Translations under genes and position numbers: made by a program | The notes under the pieces: model-generated | Databases searched by the model: none | The model's input: the letters and a program-made list of their open reading frames with translations, nothing else | What the model was told of the DNA's origin: nothing | Part shown: positions 1 through 9,807 of the stretch, piece after piece | How positions within the stretch are numbered: position 1 is the stretch's first letter | Layout: each line of letters begins with the position of its first letter | Source of the DNA: Neurospora tetrasperma FGSC 2508 | Taxonomy: Eukaryota > Ascomycota > Sordariomycetes > Sordariales > Sordariaceae | Length of the DNA stretch: 64,000 nucleotides | Assembly (NCBI RefSeq): GCF_000213175.1 | Contig: NW_009799100.1 | Location: forward strand, 792,409 to 856,408 | Direction of reading: 5' to 3'

Positions 1-531
1 GCCCTGTGAGTCTTTTCAGTCGAGCTTGTACAGTGGCATCCAAGCTAACGTTAGGTGACAGGTCCGTGGGTGCGTCCATCGCCAAAGCCTACATCTACAT
101 CAAGGCAAGCTTGGGTCTGTGGACGTCCGATGCCATCTGTAAGCCCCAGTTTTCCTTGTCCTATCCCATCTGATAGCTAACGCAGTGACATAGCCATGCT
201 CACGGGTCTCTCCATCTGGAATCTGGCTGAGGTCCATATCGGTATTGTTGCTGCATGCGGCCCTACGCTACGACCCATTCTGGCACGCATCTTACCAACC
301 GAGAGCCTCCTGTCCCTCATGTCCCTCCTGGGAGTAAGCTCGAACACGTCCAAGCAGAACGAGCTCCCCAGCTTTGTCAAGATGCCGGATGCCGACAGTG
401 CTGAGCAGTTGCAGCCCGGGGTGGAGAAGGTTGGGTCTAAGGGTGCCGATGGGCCTCGTGGAGTTCGGCAGTACGAGATGGAATCATGGAACGACGCCGA
501 GTCCGAGAGACGTGGTCCGCATCATGTCTGA
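1..531 (+). CDS. Fungal rhodopsin/Pth11-like integral membrane protein, 3' end only
   Basis: The window opens five bases before a splice donor (gtgagt at 6). Removing 6-185, which has a CTAAC branch and ends in CAG, gives a last exon 186-531. It encodes the end of a seven-helix protein of the fungal rhodopsin-domain (Pth11/SAT4-like) family. The visible part has the family's last helix region: a Trp-containing block followed by VHIGIVAACGPTLRPIL, which in this family is the conserved end of helix 7. A polar cytoplasmic tail of about 75 residues follows. Members are plasma-membrane receptor-like proteins; ligand and function of this one are unknown. A full-length relative lies at 21,058-22,396 on the other strand. 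The start and six helices are outside the window. Confidence 0.75.
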
Positions 532-1657
532 GGAATGGGTGTTGTCGAGTATCGAGCTTAGCAATCTGACTGTATCTATCATCCTGTCGAATTGGTCCGG
601 CGGCCGAATGTCGAAGTAGCGTGGATATTTGTCATCGTCTTTGCTTCACGCGGTCAAGTAAGTGAGTGATTGATCCTTAAACTCTGGTTTCCGAGCGGAT
701 GTCAGATGTGAATCTCGCGATGGAATAGTTGTTTTTTTGGCCAAACGAGGAATGGTGAGTGCAATTCCGGGTCCCAGCACTAACAATTGAAAGATCTGGC
801 ACGTGCACTAAAGCTAAAAGCCACTGGAGCCACTGAAAGCCACTCCTTCCGTGGCGTCGAATCGGCCTGCTTTACCCCGGCTCGACGGCAAAATCAGAGG
901 CACAGAAGGGAGGCGCACCTGCAACCACTGGAAATTGGATGTCATTCCGACTATTGAGTTTGTTTGCGAAATTCGACGACAGCATGATCTGAGCAATCAT
1001 CAAGCAACAATCCGTCAGCAATCAGCCTCACCTTTCCAATCTCATCTCGACTCCACAATCTCAACGTGCGCAACGTTCTGGACTCTTATGGGCTCTGTTG
1101 TTCTAGGGCTCCCAGGATCCCCCATTCCCTCCAACTCTTCGTCTACACGATGGCGGCTCAGCTGTCATCGGCCGCCAAGCGAGTACGGATCCGGCCGCGC
1201 TATTGACCGCGCTATCGTTTTTAACCACGCCAGATTCCCTCATGGAAAGCTTCTTAGTCCCCATGTTTAGTGGCCTACACGTGTGTTTGCCCGTCTCCCA
1301 AATATCCGGCAACATGTCAACACACTACTAGTCCTCCTAGGGATGGGCTGAGGTGGGTTAGCGGGAAATGGTCGAGATTCGTCCAACTGAAAGGAGATGC
1401 ACCATCGCGGATAGCTCGTGTGGCGTCCTATCACCACCAGCACACGGAAATTACACATGGACCGACTTCAGCCTTCAGCCGCTCTCCTTGCTTCTCCCGC
1501 ATGTGTGAATAAAAGCGTTCCATTTCCATACCCAAACAAAAGGGATCGACACAGCCAACCGTGGATTCGGGATTCGACAAAAAGAGGTTGACGTCTCAAC
1601 ACACTCGCTCACCACTCACTCCAGTCATTCTTTAACGAGACCACTTTGGTTGTGATC
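532..1657. other. Intergenic, promoter side of the next gene
   Basis: No convincing coding sequence on either strand. The last 150 bases before 1658 contain the presumed promoter and 5' leader of the secreted-protein gene. A short imperfect repeat of GAGCCACTGAAAGCCACT type occurs at about 816-845. Otherwise I see nothing. Confidence 0.5.
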
Positions 1658-3083
1658 ATGAAGCAAGCTTTGTTCCTGGCCTCGGGCTTTGCCTGGCTGA
1701 ACCTGGCCTCGGCCGCCTGCTGTCGCAGCAACAAGTGCTTGAAAGGTACGATTGCTTCCAGTAAGATGTTGTCACAAGAAATACTAACCAAGATCTCACA
1801 ACAGCCATTGTCCTGAACCAACATGGAATTGATGACTGCGCCTCGGTCCTTGTCGAGACTGTGTCGGCCCCGGCCCGCATCGTGACCGAGACCGTTACTG
1901 TGTCCTCTACCCAGTATGCCACCGTCCTTGGCACCGAGATTGTCACCGAAATCGAGTCAACCACCGCTGCCACCGAGACGATCTTTTTCACCGAGAGCTC
2001 TGCCGTTACCGTTGGTACCGAGACAGTCATTCAGCTCACAACCGAAACGACCATTGCCAGCACCGAGACGGTCTTCCAGACCATCACCGTCCCTGCTCCG
2101 ACCGAGAAGAAGCGCGACATCGATACCTTGACGTTCGTGGAGCCCACCAGCTCGGCCTCGGTCGAGCCTGCTCCCGTACAGTCTTCTCCGGCGCTTCCCG
2201 AGTACGCCTTGGACTGCCCGTCCTTCGACAAGTACAAGTCGGCCTGCAAGTGCGTCGGTGCTGAGATCGTAACCGTCACCGTTCCTGTTCCTATTTCAAC
2301 TGTTACTGTCGAAGAGACCACTGTAAGTTCTCACCATGTCGAGACTCGCAGGGGAACCAAGCTGACTTGACTTCTTAGACCGTTTTTGCCTCTGTCGCTG
2401 CCACCGTTACCACTACGGAAACTGAGTTGGTCTCAGTGACGGCCACAGCCTCGACTACCGTGACTGTTGTTGTGGATGATGTTGAGACGGTCACTGCCAC
2501 TCAGACCGATGTCGTCTCCCTCACTGCTACTGTCACCGCGATCGAGACCGCGACCTTAGCCCCCGAGCCCGTGCAACCTGTGTGTCAAATCAACACCGGC
2601 GCCTTCCGTGCAATGACTACCTTCAACAACAACGACCTCTACATGTACGCCAACATGCTGAACGCCCTGACCGGTGGCATAAACTGGCAAGCTGGTAGCA
2701 CCACCACCTCCCAGAGCATCCAGCCCCGGTACAACTTTGCTCTTGATAGCGAAGGCTCTCTGTACCTTCACGACAAAATTGCTCCCTATACCTACACATA
2801 CTATGTCTATATCTCGACCGCCAATTCGGGAAGCAACTGGCCCCAGGTAAACACCAAAGAATCTATCGAAAGCGCAATTGCACAGGGTGGCCGGATTAGC
2901 AAGATCAAGGGATGCGTTAATCCCGCCACTGGTGAGCTCACGCTTCAGGATTCCATCGGAAGAAAGAACATTCTCTGGTGCGGCTCACAGGTCTGGTTGT
3001 CTGCCGGCCTGGGTGAGGATGTCAACCGTGGTGGGGCGTGTGTCCAGCAGTTCCCCAAGGTCGTCCCGCCATATGGGCAGTAA
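1658..3083 (+). CDS. Secreted Thr/Val-repeat protein of unknown function
   Basis: Three exons: 1658-1745, 1805-2322 and 2379-3083. The two introns are 59 and 56 bp, both GT-AG, and the first has a CTAAC branch. The 436-residue product starts with a hydrophobic signal peptide (residues 1-19). A Cys-rich start (CCRSNKC, then DDC) comes next, then two blocks rich in TVTVT/TET repeats (about 56-125 and 205-275) around a small Cys motif (DCPSFDKYKSACKC). A KKR site at about 131-133, directly before DID, would suit Kex2-type processing. The C-terminal 160 residues form an aromatic, probably folded domain with two or more Cys. No GPI-type hydrophobic tail is present. This layout is common in secreted or wall-associated proteins of Sordariomycetes. 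The repeats are likely O-mannosylated. I do not recognise an enzymatic domain. Confidence 0.85.
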
Positions 3084-3597
3084 TTTAGGATACTTGCACA
3101 TTCGGCATGCGGGGTGCGGTGCCGGACGTTCGGCCGACCATTTATCTACAACCGTCTGAATAGAAACTCAATGTTACTGTGTCTATATCATTCCAACTGA
3201 ACCCAACCCTCGGTTTTGACAGCTGTCGACATGCATCCCATTGTCCCGTACCAAGATGATGCATTCTCACTCCCTGTTGATGAACAAGTGGCCAGCAGGT
3301 ATAACTACGCAACTCTTGTATATAGCCCAAAGGTTTATGAACCCGCCCGCGTACGAACGACCATCCAAAACATTAAACCACGCCAGAAAAAAAAGCCAAC
3401 ATCTTCCATACCATTACATTCTCATCTCATGGCGCCCACAATCTTTCTCCTCCACTTCCCGCCGCCTGTACCTTCAACCATCTTACATTCCTCCTCTTCT
3501 TCTTCCTCTCTCCTTCCTTTCTCTCTCTCTCATCCAAATTGACCGACTTATTCTATTCTGAAAAAAAGAAAAAAGACCGATACCTCCCTAGAGGCAC
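3084..3597. other. Convergent intergenic region with CT-rich tract
   Basis: The two flanking genes converge here, so this stretch should hold both 3' UTRs and poly(A) sites. A pyrimidine-rich run lies at about 3488-3535 (CTCCTCTTCTTC type). A-rich runs at 3390-3400 and 3560-3575 could serve polyadenylation. No gene seen. Confidence 0.5.
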
Positions 3598-4494
3598 CTA
3601 CCCCTCCAACGAAGCAATCCTCCTCCACCCTTCATTCCCCACCACCACCATCCCACCCCCTTCCAACTTCTCAAACCCTTTTTCATTCGAAGCCTCCGCC
3701 TCCTTCTTGATCGTCTCATCCCACTTGCCCATCGCCATCTCCACCAAAAACTTGCCCAAATGTTCCGTAGGACTCCACATCTTCTTGTACCCCACTCGGA
3801 TGGGTGGTCCCAAAACACAGTTGCTCAAAGTATAAAGGCCGGACACTTTGGGGATGTACGGGTGAATGGCAGGGTGGGCGGCCGCGTCGATGAAGGCGGG
3901 GCGCATAGAGAAGGGTAGGAAGGTGGGACTAGAAAGCTGGGAGAGGGCGAGTTCGGCTTGGCCTTTGATGATGGCGAACCAGGGGGTGGTGAGTCTTGAT
4001 AAGAGGGGTTTGGAGGAGAGAGGGGTGGTGGTGGTGCCTTCGCCGGAGACGTAGATGAAGCGGAAGGGTTGTTTATCTTGGTCGGGAGGAGAAGAAGAAG
4101 AAGGGGGTAAGGTCTGGAAAGCGGCGGCGGCGGCGAGGGGAAAGTCTTTGGTTATTTTGACGTATTCCCTTTTTGTGACTATTGTCAGTTTTGGGGGTTT
4201 TGTGAAGAAAAACAGAGGGGAAAGAAAAACATACTCCTTGCCAACGGCATTCTGACTGATTCCCAGCGCCCAAACACATCCCGTTGCACCCTGGAGCTGG
4301 TTGAGTACCTCACTGTCGTACTTCTCGAAATCCTTGTGAAGAATGACGTTGATGCGCGGGTCCTTGGCGTCTTCGGCCATCTTGACGGGTCGTCGGCTGA
4401 TGATGGAGATCTTGGTGATGTCTTTGGTCTTGATCATGGCGTCTAGGACGGCGGAGCCGATGAGGCCGGTGGCGCCTGTGAGGATTAGATGCAT
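3598..4494 (-). CDS. Atypical short-chain dehydrogenase-like NAD(P)-binding protein
   Basis: Read on the minus strand from ATG at 4494 to TAG at 3598-3600. A 66-bp intron (4169-4234, GTATGT donor, CTGAC branch, AAAAG acceptor) splits it. Spliced, the product is 276 residues. It begins with a Rossmann fold: a strand, then GATGLIGSAVL at residues 7-17, the dinucleotide-binding glycine motif. Later blocks (YVSGEG, then IKGQAELAL) match the fungal atypical-SDR group related to HTATIP2/Fmp52 and annotated as nucleoside-diphosphate-sugar epimerase-like. The classical YxxxK pair is not evident, so catalytic activity is uncertain. The intron is a multiple of three and has no stop, so an unspliced message would add 22 residues, rich in Phe and Lys, before EYVKI. 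The open frame also runs upstream of this ATG but has no earlier ATG. Confidence 0.8.
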   Translation of the reverse strand: MHLILTGATGLIGSAVLDAMIKTKDITKISIISRRPVKMAEDAKDPRINVILHKDFEKYDSEVLNQLQGATGCVWALGISQNAVGKEYVFLSPLFFFTKPPKLTIVTKREYVKITKDFPLAAAAAFQTLPPSSSSPPDQDKQPFRFIYVSGEGTTTTPLSSKPLLSRLTTPWFAIIKGQAELALSQLSSPTFLPFSMRPAFIDAAAHPAIHPYIPKVSGLYTLSNCVLGPPIRVGYKKMWSPTEHLGKFLVEMAMGKWDETIKKEAEASNEKGFEKLEGGGMVVVGNEGWRRIASLEG

Positions 4495-4967
4495 GATGGA
4501 TTGGTGATTTTGGTGTGCTTGCAATGCAATGGGTTAAGAAGAACAAGGGAGAGGAAACAGAGGGTTCAAAGGACGGATGGGAAAGAAACATCAAGCTATA
4601 TATCATTGCCAGCAACTCTGAAGCGGCCGACGGGAAATGATGCTATCTAGCACTGCCTGGCTTTGCCCCATCGTCGTCGCTCCTTGATTCTGACATAAGC
4701 CCAAAGCCGCATCAAGTATCGTGCCTTAACTCCTTCTATCCAATAAAATCTCTTGTCTTAGCTCCGGACTCCGCGGTTGCAATATCCGGGAGCGGGCCGG
4801 AGCGGATGTGCGGCCGCATCACCGCAAGGGTAGAGTAGCAGTGGAGTACACAACCCCGGGTCGACTGCCGATCCAGCGGCTCAGGGGCCGCGTGGACCCC
4901 ACTGTTAACGACAACAGCAATCAAAGCCCTTGACCATCTCGGGCGGTGTTGACGAAGACGACGAGGG
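4495..4967. other. Intergenic between two minus-strand genes
   Basis: This is the promoter region of the SDR-like gene (right to left) and the 3' flank of the next minus-strand gene. A TATA-like TATATA lies on the minus strand near 4598-4604, about 105 bases before the ATG. No coding sequence seen. Confidence 0.4.
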
Positions 4968-6662
4968 CTAGGCCCTTCCAATCGCCCATGCCCTTTCCAC
5001 AGCCACCTTGAGTCCGTTGGGTTCGCATCTCGCCAACGCTCCGAACGGGATGAAGGCGATGTACTTGACCCTGGTGCTCACGTCCCTCTCCTCTGTCGTC
5101 AACTTTAGCTGTCCCATTTTCTCGTGCCATCGCGGGTCGATCAACGGTTTTCCGGTCTTGTCCACCTTTGGTTCCCACTCAGGAGGATCTTCATCGTCTT
5201 CCTCGTCGGTGCTTTTCGATGCAATTTCGATCCGTAATGGGACTGGCGACTTCCTGATCGCCAGTTTCAGATCCACAGCCTGCTCGCAAAGCTGCTCGAT
5301 AATCTTTTCGACCATTTTCTTGTTCCGCGAGAAGGTGAAGTTCATCAAGGGCTCAAGGTACCCGATCAATGTTTGGGCTGCGCTCTTAGCTTCAACCGTC
5401 AAGATCCCGTTTCGAAGTTGCTTGAAGAGGTTGATGTTGACCGCTCGCCATTTTGCTTCGCCTTTGTGTCTCACTGTCGTATCTCATTAGCGTCCCATAC
5501 CCTCAAAAGTCAAGACGGATAACATACCTTTCTCATGCCTCATCAAATACCCCTCGATATCCTCCAACTGCCTCTCTACGCGCCCCGTCTCCCCCCGTTC
5601 ATCCACCTCCCCATCCAGCTCGGCTCCAAACGTTCTATGCCCGGGCCTCAAAATCCTCGAATACAACACCTGAAACACAGCCGCCATAACCAAAAACCTC
5701 CTCACCTCCACCGACGCGCTCCCAAACAGCTGCTGATCCGGCACCCACGGCAATCGCATGATATCCACCTCCATCACCTTCGCCTTCTTCGTTTCCAATT
5801 GTAGTGCAGAACTGCTCACAAACTCCCACACCTTCGCTCTGAACTCTACAAATAATCTTTTCACCCTCTCCACAGCCATCTCCTCCCCTTTTTTCTCTCC
5901 CTCTGCGCCCTCCCCGCCCTGACCCTCAGCCACATCCCCATCCCCCCAATACCCCCCCTCCCTTTCCCTCACCAACCGCTCAATCTCCCTCTCCCGTTCT
6001 TTACACACCCTTTTCGCCTTCCTCACTTGTTCCTCCAACTTTTCGAAATCCACCTGATACGCAATCCGTATTCTCTCCCTCGTCCTCTCTAGTGCCTCCG
6101 CCGCATTCAGCTGCACCATCTCCTCGACCTTATTCAAATGCGGCACCAGCCGTCTTTTCAACGTCCTTGCCACCGCCTCTTCAATAGTCTGGTACAGCGC
6201 TGGTTCGGAGAGTGGTCGCTTGTTCTTGTTGTTGTTCTTCGGGGGGAGCCGAGCGAGTTCGGCTTTGGAAGAGCACGGGCTGCCGTCGAGCATGATTATG
6301 TCTGATGACGCGTTGCTACCGTCTGAGGAAGCCGAGGTTTGATTTGAGCCTGAAATGTGATTGGTGTCGTCGTCATCATTGTCAGAGGAAGAGGAAGGAT
6401 GGAGGACGGTGCCGTCGACAAAGTCACCGGGTGTTGTGCGCCAGTGCGCCGGCTCCTTGTTCCATTTTACCCTCTTGGTTGGGCGTGGGGTGTTTTTCGT
6501 GGTGGAGGGCATTGGGATGTAGGGAAATCGAATGAGTTTGCGACTTTGGGTCAGGGGCATGCAAAAGAGAGGGACGCGCGGGGGTTCGATCTCGTTGTAG
6601 TCTGTTGCGTTGGCGGATGGGTACCGGCGTTTGGCACCGCGGTTGGCGGTTGGGTTGAGCAT
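4968..6662 (-). CDS. Hypothetical protein, 546 residues, disordered N-terminus and coiled coil
   Basis: Two exons on the minus strand, 6662-5528 and 5473-4968, joined across a 54-bp intron (GTATGT donor, ACAG acceptor). The phases agree (1 + 2). The first 60 residues are basic and proline-rich. Residues about 85-125 hold a Ser/Asp run (SSSSDNDDDD). A long charged helix, likely a coiled coil, covers about 185-250. The C-terminal half contains a moderately hydrophobic helical block around LVMAAVFQVLYSRIL, then a basic block, and an acidic stretch (DEEDDEDPPEWEPK) near residue 465. No catalytic motif is recognised. The pattern resembles many lineage-specific fungal proteins of unknown function. 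Nuclear location is a guess from the basic N-terminus. Confidence 0.8.
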
Positions 6663-7403
6663 TGAATAGCTTGGTCAGAGACGGTAGAGATTGAAGCTCA
6701 TGTGATGTACTGAGTTTCGGCGAAGAACAAAATCTTTCGGATGCGATGCAGGAGGATACTGTTCTTGACCGAGTCTGGGAGAGGTTTCAGTTCCTCGTGG
6801 CAGGTAAGTACCTAGTATGTGTACGCGCGTGAAAAAAGCGAAGTCAGCGAACAAAGGAAATAGCTAGAAGTTGGACTTATAGAGTTGGATCTCGTTTCAG
6901 ATCGGGGCTTTGTTCCCTTTGTTGTGATGTATATCTCAGTCCTATCCTTCAGGAGCATCAAAGATACACCGCCGGTTTGGGAATGGGTTGACCATCCAGG
7001 TGCCTCTGTCAGAGTATTGTTGCCAACTTGGACGCTGGTGGCTGAGATTTGCGATGCGATTCCGCAGTGGGATTAGCGGTTCGCTTGGTACCCTGTGAAT
7101 TATTATCACTGCCATGCGCAGTATATGGAAAGCAGACTCAAATTCAATCTATGTCAGCTATGGCATGGAGCTCACGGACCTCTGCGCAATCATAACCTAA
7201 TGTTCCACCCTCGTCTCTCTCATCACCCCCTGGTAGCGCCAGGAGATGATAATATCCCTGCGAGAAGTCATGCCCTGGAGCCAAGGGATTACTCTCCATG
7301 AAGGTATGAGTTTCGGTCGCTTGCCGCTGTTAACAGCCGGGCTCAAGCGCTAGCCTTGAATGACTGTCAACATCTCCTGCAGATCAGAAAGAGGTGTCAG
7401 GAG
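6663..7403. other. Intergenic
   Basis: Contains the promoter of the 546-residue protein (read leftward) and the 3' flank of the dynamin gene. Several open frames lack an ATG or coding-like composition. Nothing else seen. Confidence 0.4.
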
Positions 7404-9807
7404 CTATACCCCTGCGTTCTGTGGCTGCTTTTTTTCGTCTTTCTGCGCTTTGGTCTTGCGCTTGCCTGCACCACCCATTGGGCTAGGCATCTTTTGAGCT
7501 CCAGACGCGGAACCGGTGTCGGAAGTTGAGGAGACAAACAGCGAGTCTACTCCTCCGTCAGTGTTGAAGAACATGATCATGGGATGATCGGACTTACTAC
7601 CAGTAAACTTCATCCCGGTAAAGCGCTTACACGTGTCCATACCCTTCTGGAGCACCGTAAGCTGCTTGTTTAGCTGTTCTCGTTCAATACGGCTATCCTC
7701 GGATTCTCCGGCGATGATGGCGATCTGCTTGGAGTCCATTCCGAAGATTGAGACGGGAGACAGGATACTCTCAAGAGGGTCAATCAGCTTATCTTCGATC
7801 ACCTGGGCGGCTACATCGTCGATGAAACGCTTCATTGCTACCTGGAACAGTGTTCAGTGTAAGTGGATGTTGAAATATGCACTGGACAAATGGCATAGTC
7901 ATAGCTCATACCGTGTAGTAGGCGTTGAGGCAACTCAAGGCTTCTTGGGCCGCAAAACGTTCCGGATTCTGTTCAGTGCGTGCTAGTGCATCCACGAATT
8001 CCTTGATGTTGGTTCCACTGTGACCCGAGGAATTTTTTCGACAGTTGGAACAATACCCATTTGTTGGGTGATGAATGTCTGTTTCTGTGCACTGATTGCC
8101 GAAGAATGAGCGTACTGCCTTTTCCAGCCTCTTCTTCGATTGCTCCTCTCGGGCCGTATGGAGCGCATCTGTGAAGGACTGGTTATAGGTGATAGGATGG
8201 CCACTCTGGTGCGGTATCAGAAGCTCGCTGGCCTTCTCCATCATATCAGCCAGAATCTCGTCCATAAACGGTCCAAAGATTTCCTTCTTCAGGGTCTTCA
8301 AGGTCGAAGCGTCCGCAATATGGGCAATGATGAGATCAAAAAATTGATTAGCAGCCTCCCAAGCTCTTTGGACATGTTCACGAGCCAAATCACCCCACGG
8401 CCGTGCTTGCTCGAGAAAAAGGTCCGAAACAATCATAGGGTTGAAGGTACCCGGCAGCTCCCGACCTTTAGTACGCTTCAGGAGACACTCAATATGCTCG
8501 ATGAACTTCTCTTCAGAAATCAAGACCATCTTGTCACCAACGACGCGGGAATGGTACGTCTCGATTGCATAGTGATGACCGCGGGACGCAATCTCGTCGG
8601 CGAATCTCTCATTGAGAGTTTGTACCACGGCTCGGATTCGCTGTCTATAACCAGTGTCGGTCTTGGCGTCCTTGAAGAAGTCGTGGTTGTAAGTACCATC
8701 CACAGCAGCCTTCACAAGGGACTGGAAAGACTGGCTAAGCGTGTACATGTAGAGACGCTGTTCAGCCTCCTTCGCCCTAGGATCACCGAGCTTCTGAATC
8801 TGAGCATTGCATGCCTCAAACTTGGCCTCGATCTCCTCCATCACATTGGGAAGCTCAGAGGCAATTTGTTTGAGTAAAACCTTGCTCAGTCTCTCACGAA
8901 GTTTGTCAATGCCAAGATGGGCGAGCGGGAGCTCAGTCCAGGCGCCCTGAGTGAAGAACTGTTGCTCCATGGTGTCACGGTCGACAACGTTCTTGGCTTC
9001 CTTATCGGAATCCTTGTTCCGGAGTACATGCCACCCAAGACGAAATTCGACTTCCTGATTCTTGGCAAGGTCGACGTACTGCTTTTCACTCTCGGACCCA
9101 GGATGTAACGCATCAGGCTTGGTGATGATACCGAGAGTGCGATGACCGGGGGGGTCGGCCGCGCGAGCCAACTTCAACACCACCTGGTTTGCGAAGTCGT
9201 TTTTTGCCGAGACGACTGCTAAGATGATACTCCTGGATTCGTTCATGTAAGACCGGACGACGTTTTGGATCAGCTGGACATCTGCGGCAGTTTGGTTCTT
9301 CGTTTCCGAATGTATGAGACCGGGAAGATCAACGATAGTAAGGTGTGGACGATCGGGACCAGTGATCTCAACGCGAAGGCGATGATTGGAAAACGCCTTG
9401 CCTTGTGTCGTGGAGATTCCCATGTAGTTCTTGGCCTTCTCGATAATATCCGGCAGGTGGTCGAAGGAGGTCATCTTCTCCTTGAAGGCAAATAGGGCCT
9501 TTTGCTCAGTCGCGTTGGCATCTTCATGAGGTACAATGGAAACGTGGGCGCTTATGTCGAGGGTGCGGCGCAAAACAACTTCCGTGGGAAAGCGAGTGCA
9601 CAAGTTCGCCTTGATAGGAAAAGCGACGCCAGAGATGGCCTCCAGGACAGAGCTTTTGCCGGATGACTGATCACCGCAGACAATGATTTGCGGCAATGAG
9701 ACATAGTTGTTGATGCCCTCCAGACGGAGACGATCGATGGCATCTAAAAGTTCTTGCTGATCCTTGGAGCACAACTTGCTCAAGGCACCACTCTGGAAGG
9801 TTACCAT
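7404..9807 (-). CDS. Dynamin superfamily GTPase (Mx/Vps1-like)
   Basis: Two exons on the minus strand, 9807-7912 and 7841-7404, separated by a 70-bp intron. The product is 777 residues. The G domain shows G1 GDQSSGKS (45-52), the switch Thr in RFPTEV (about 75), G3 DLPG (160-163) and G4 TKPD (229-232). The stalk follows, then a C-terminal GTPase-effector region that crosses the splice junction (AYYTVAMKRFIDDV). The layout is that of fungal Mx-like dynamins without a PH domain. A Lys-rich tail ends the protein. ATG at 9807 is the first Met directly before the conserved LCSKDQQELLDAIDRLR block. The frame stays open another 95 residues upstream without family similarity, and a TTTCAG there suggests a leader intron. 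An unusual Cys/His cluster (residues about 589-607, CTETDIHH...CSNC) sits in the stalk. It could act in membrane remodelling, but its target organelle cannot be read from sequence. Confidence 0.9.

Noticed and set aside
6885-7301. Short open frames between the hypothetical protein and dynamin
   Set aside because: No ATG in context or coding-like composition; treated as intergenic.
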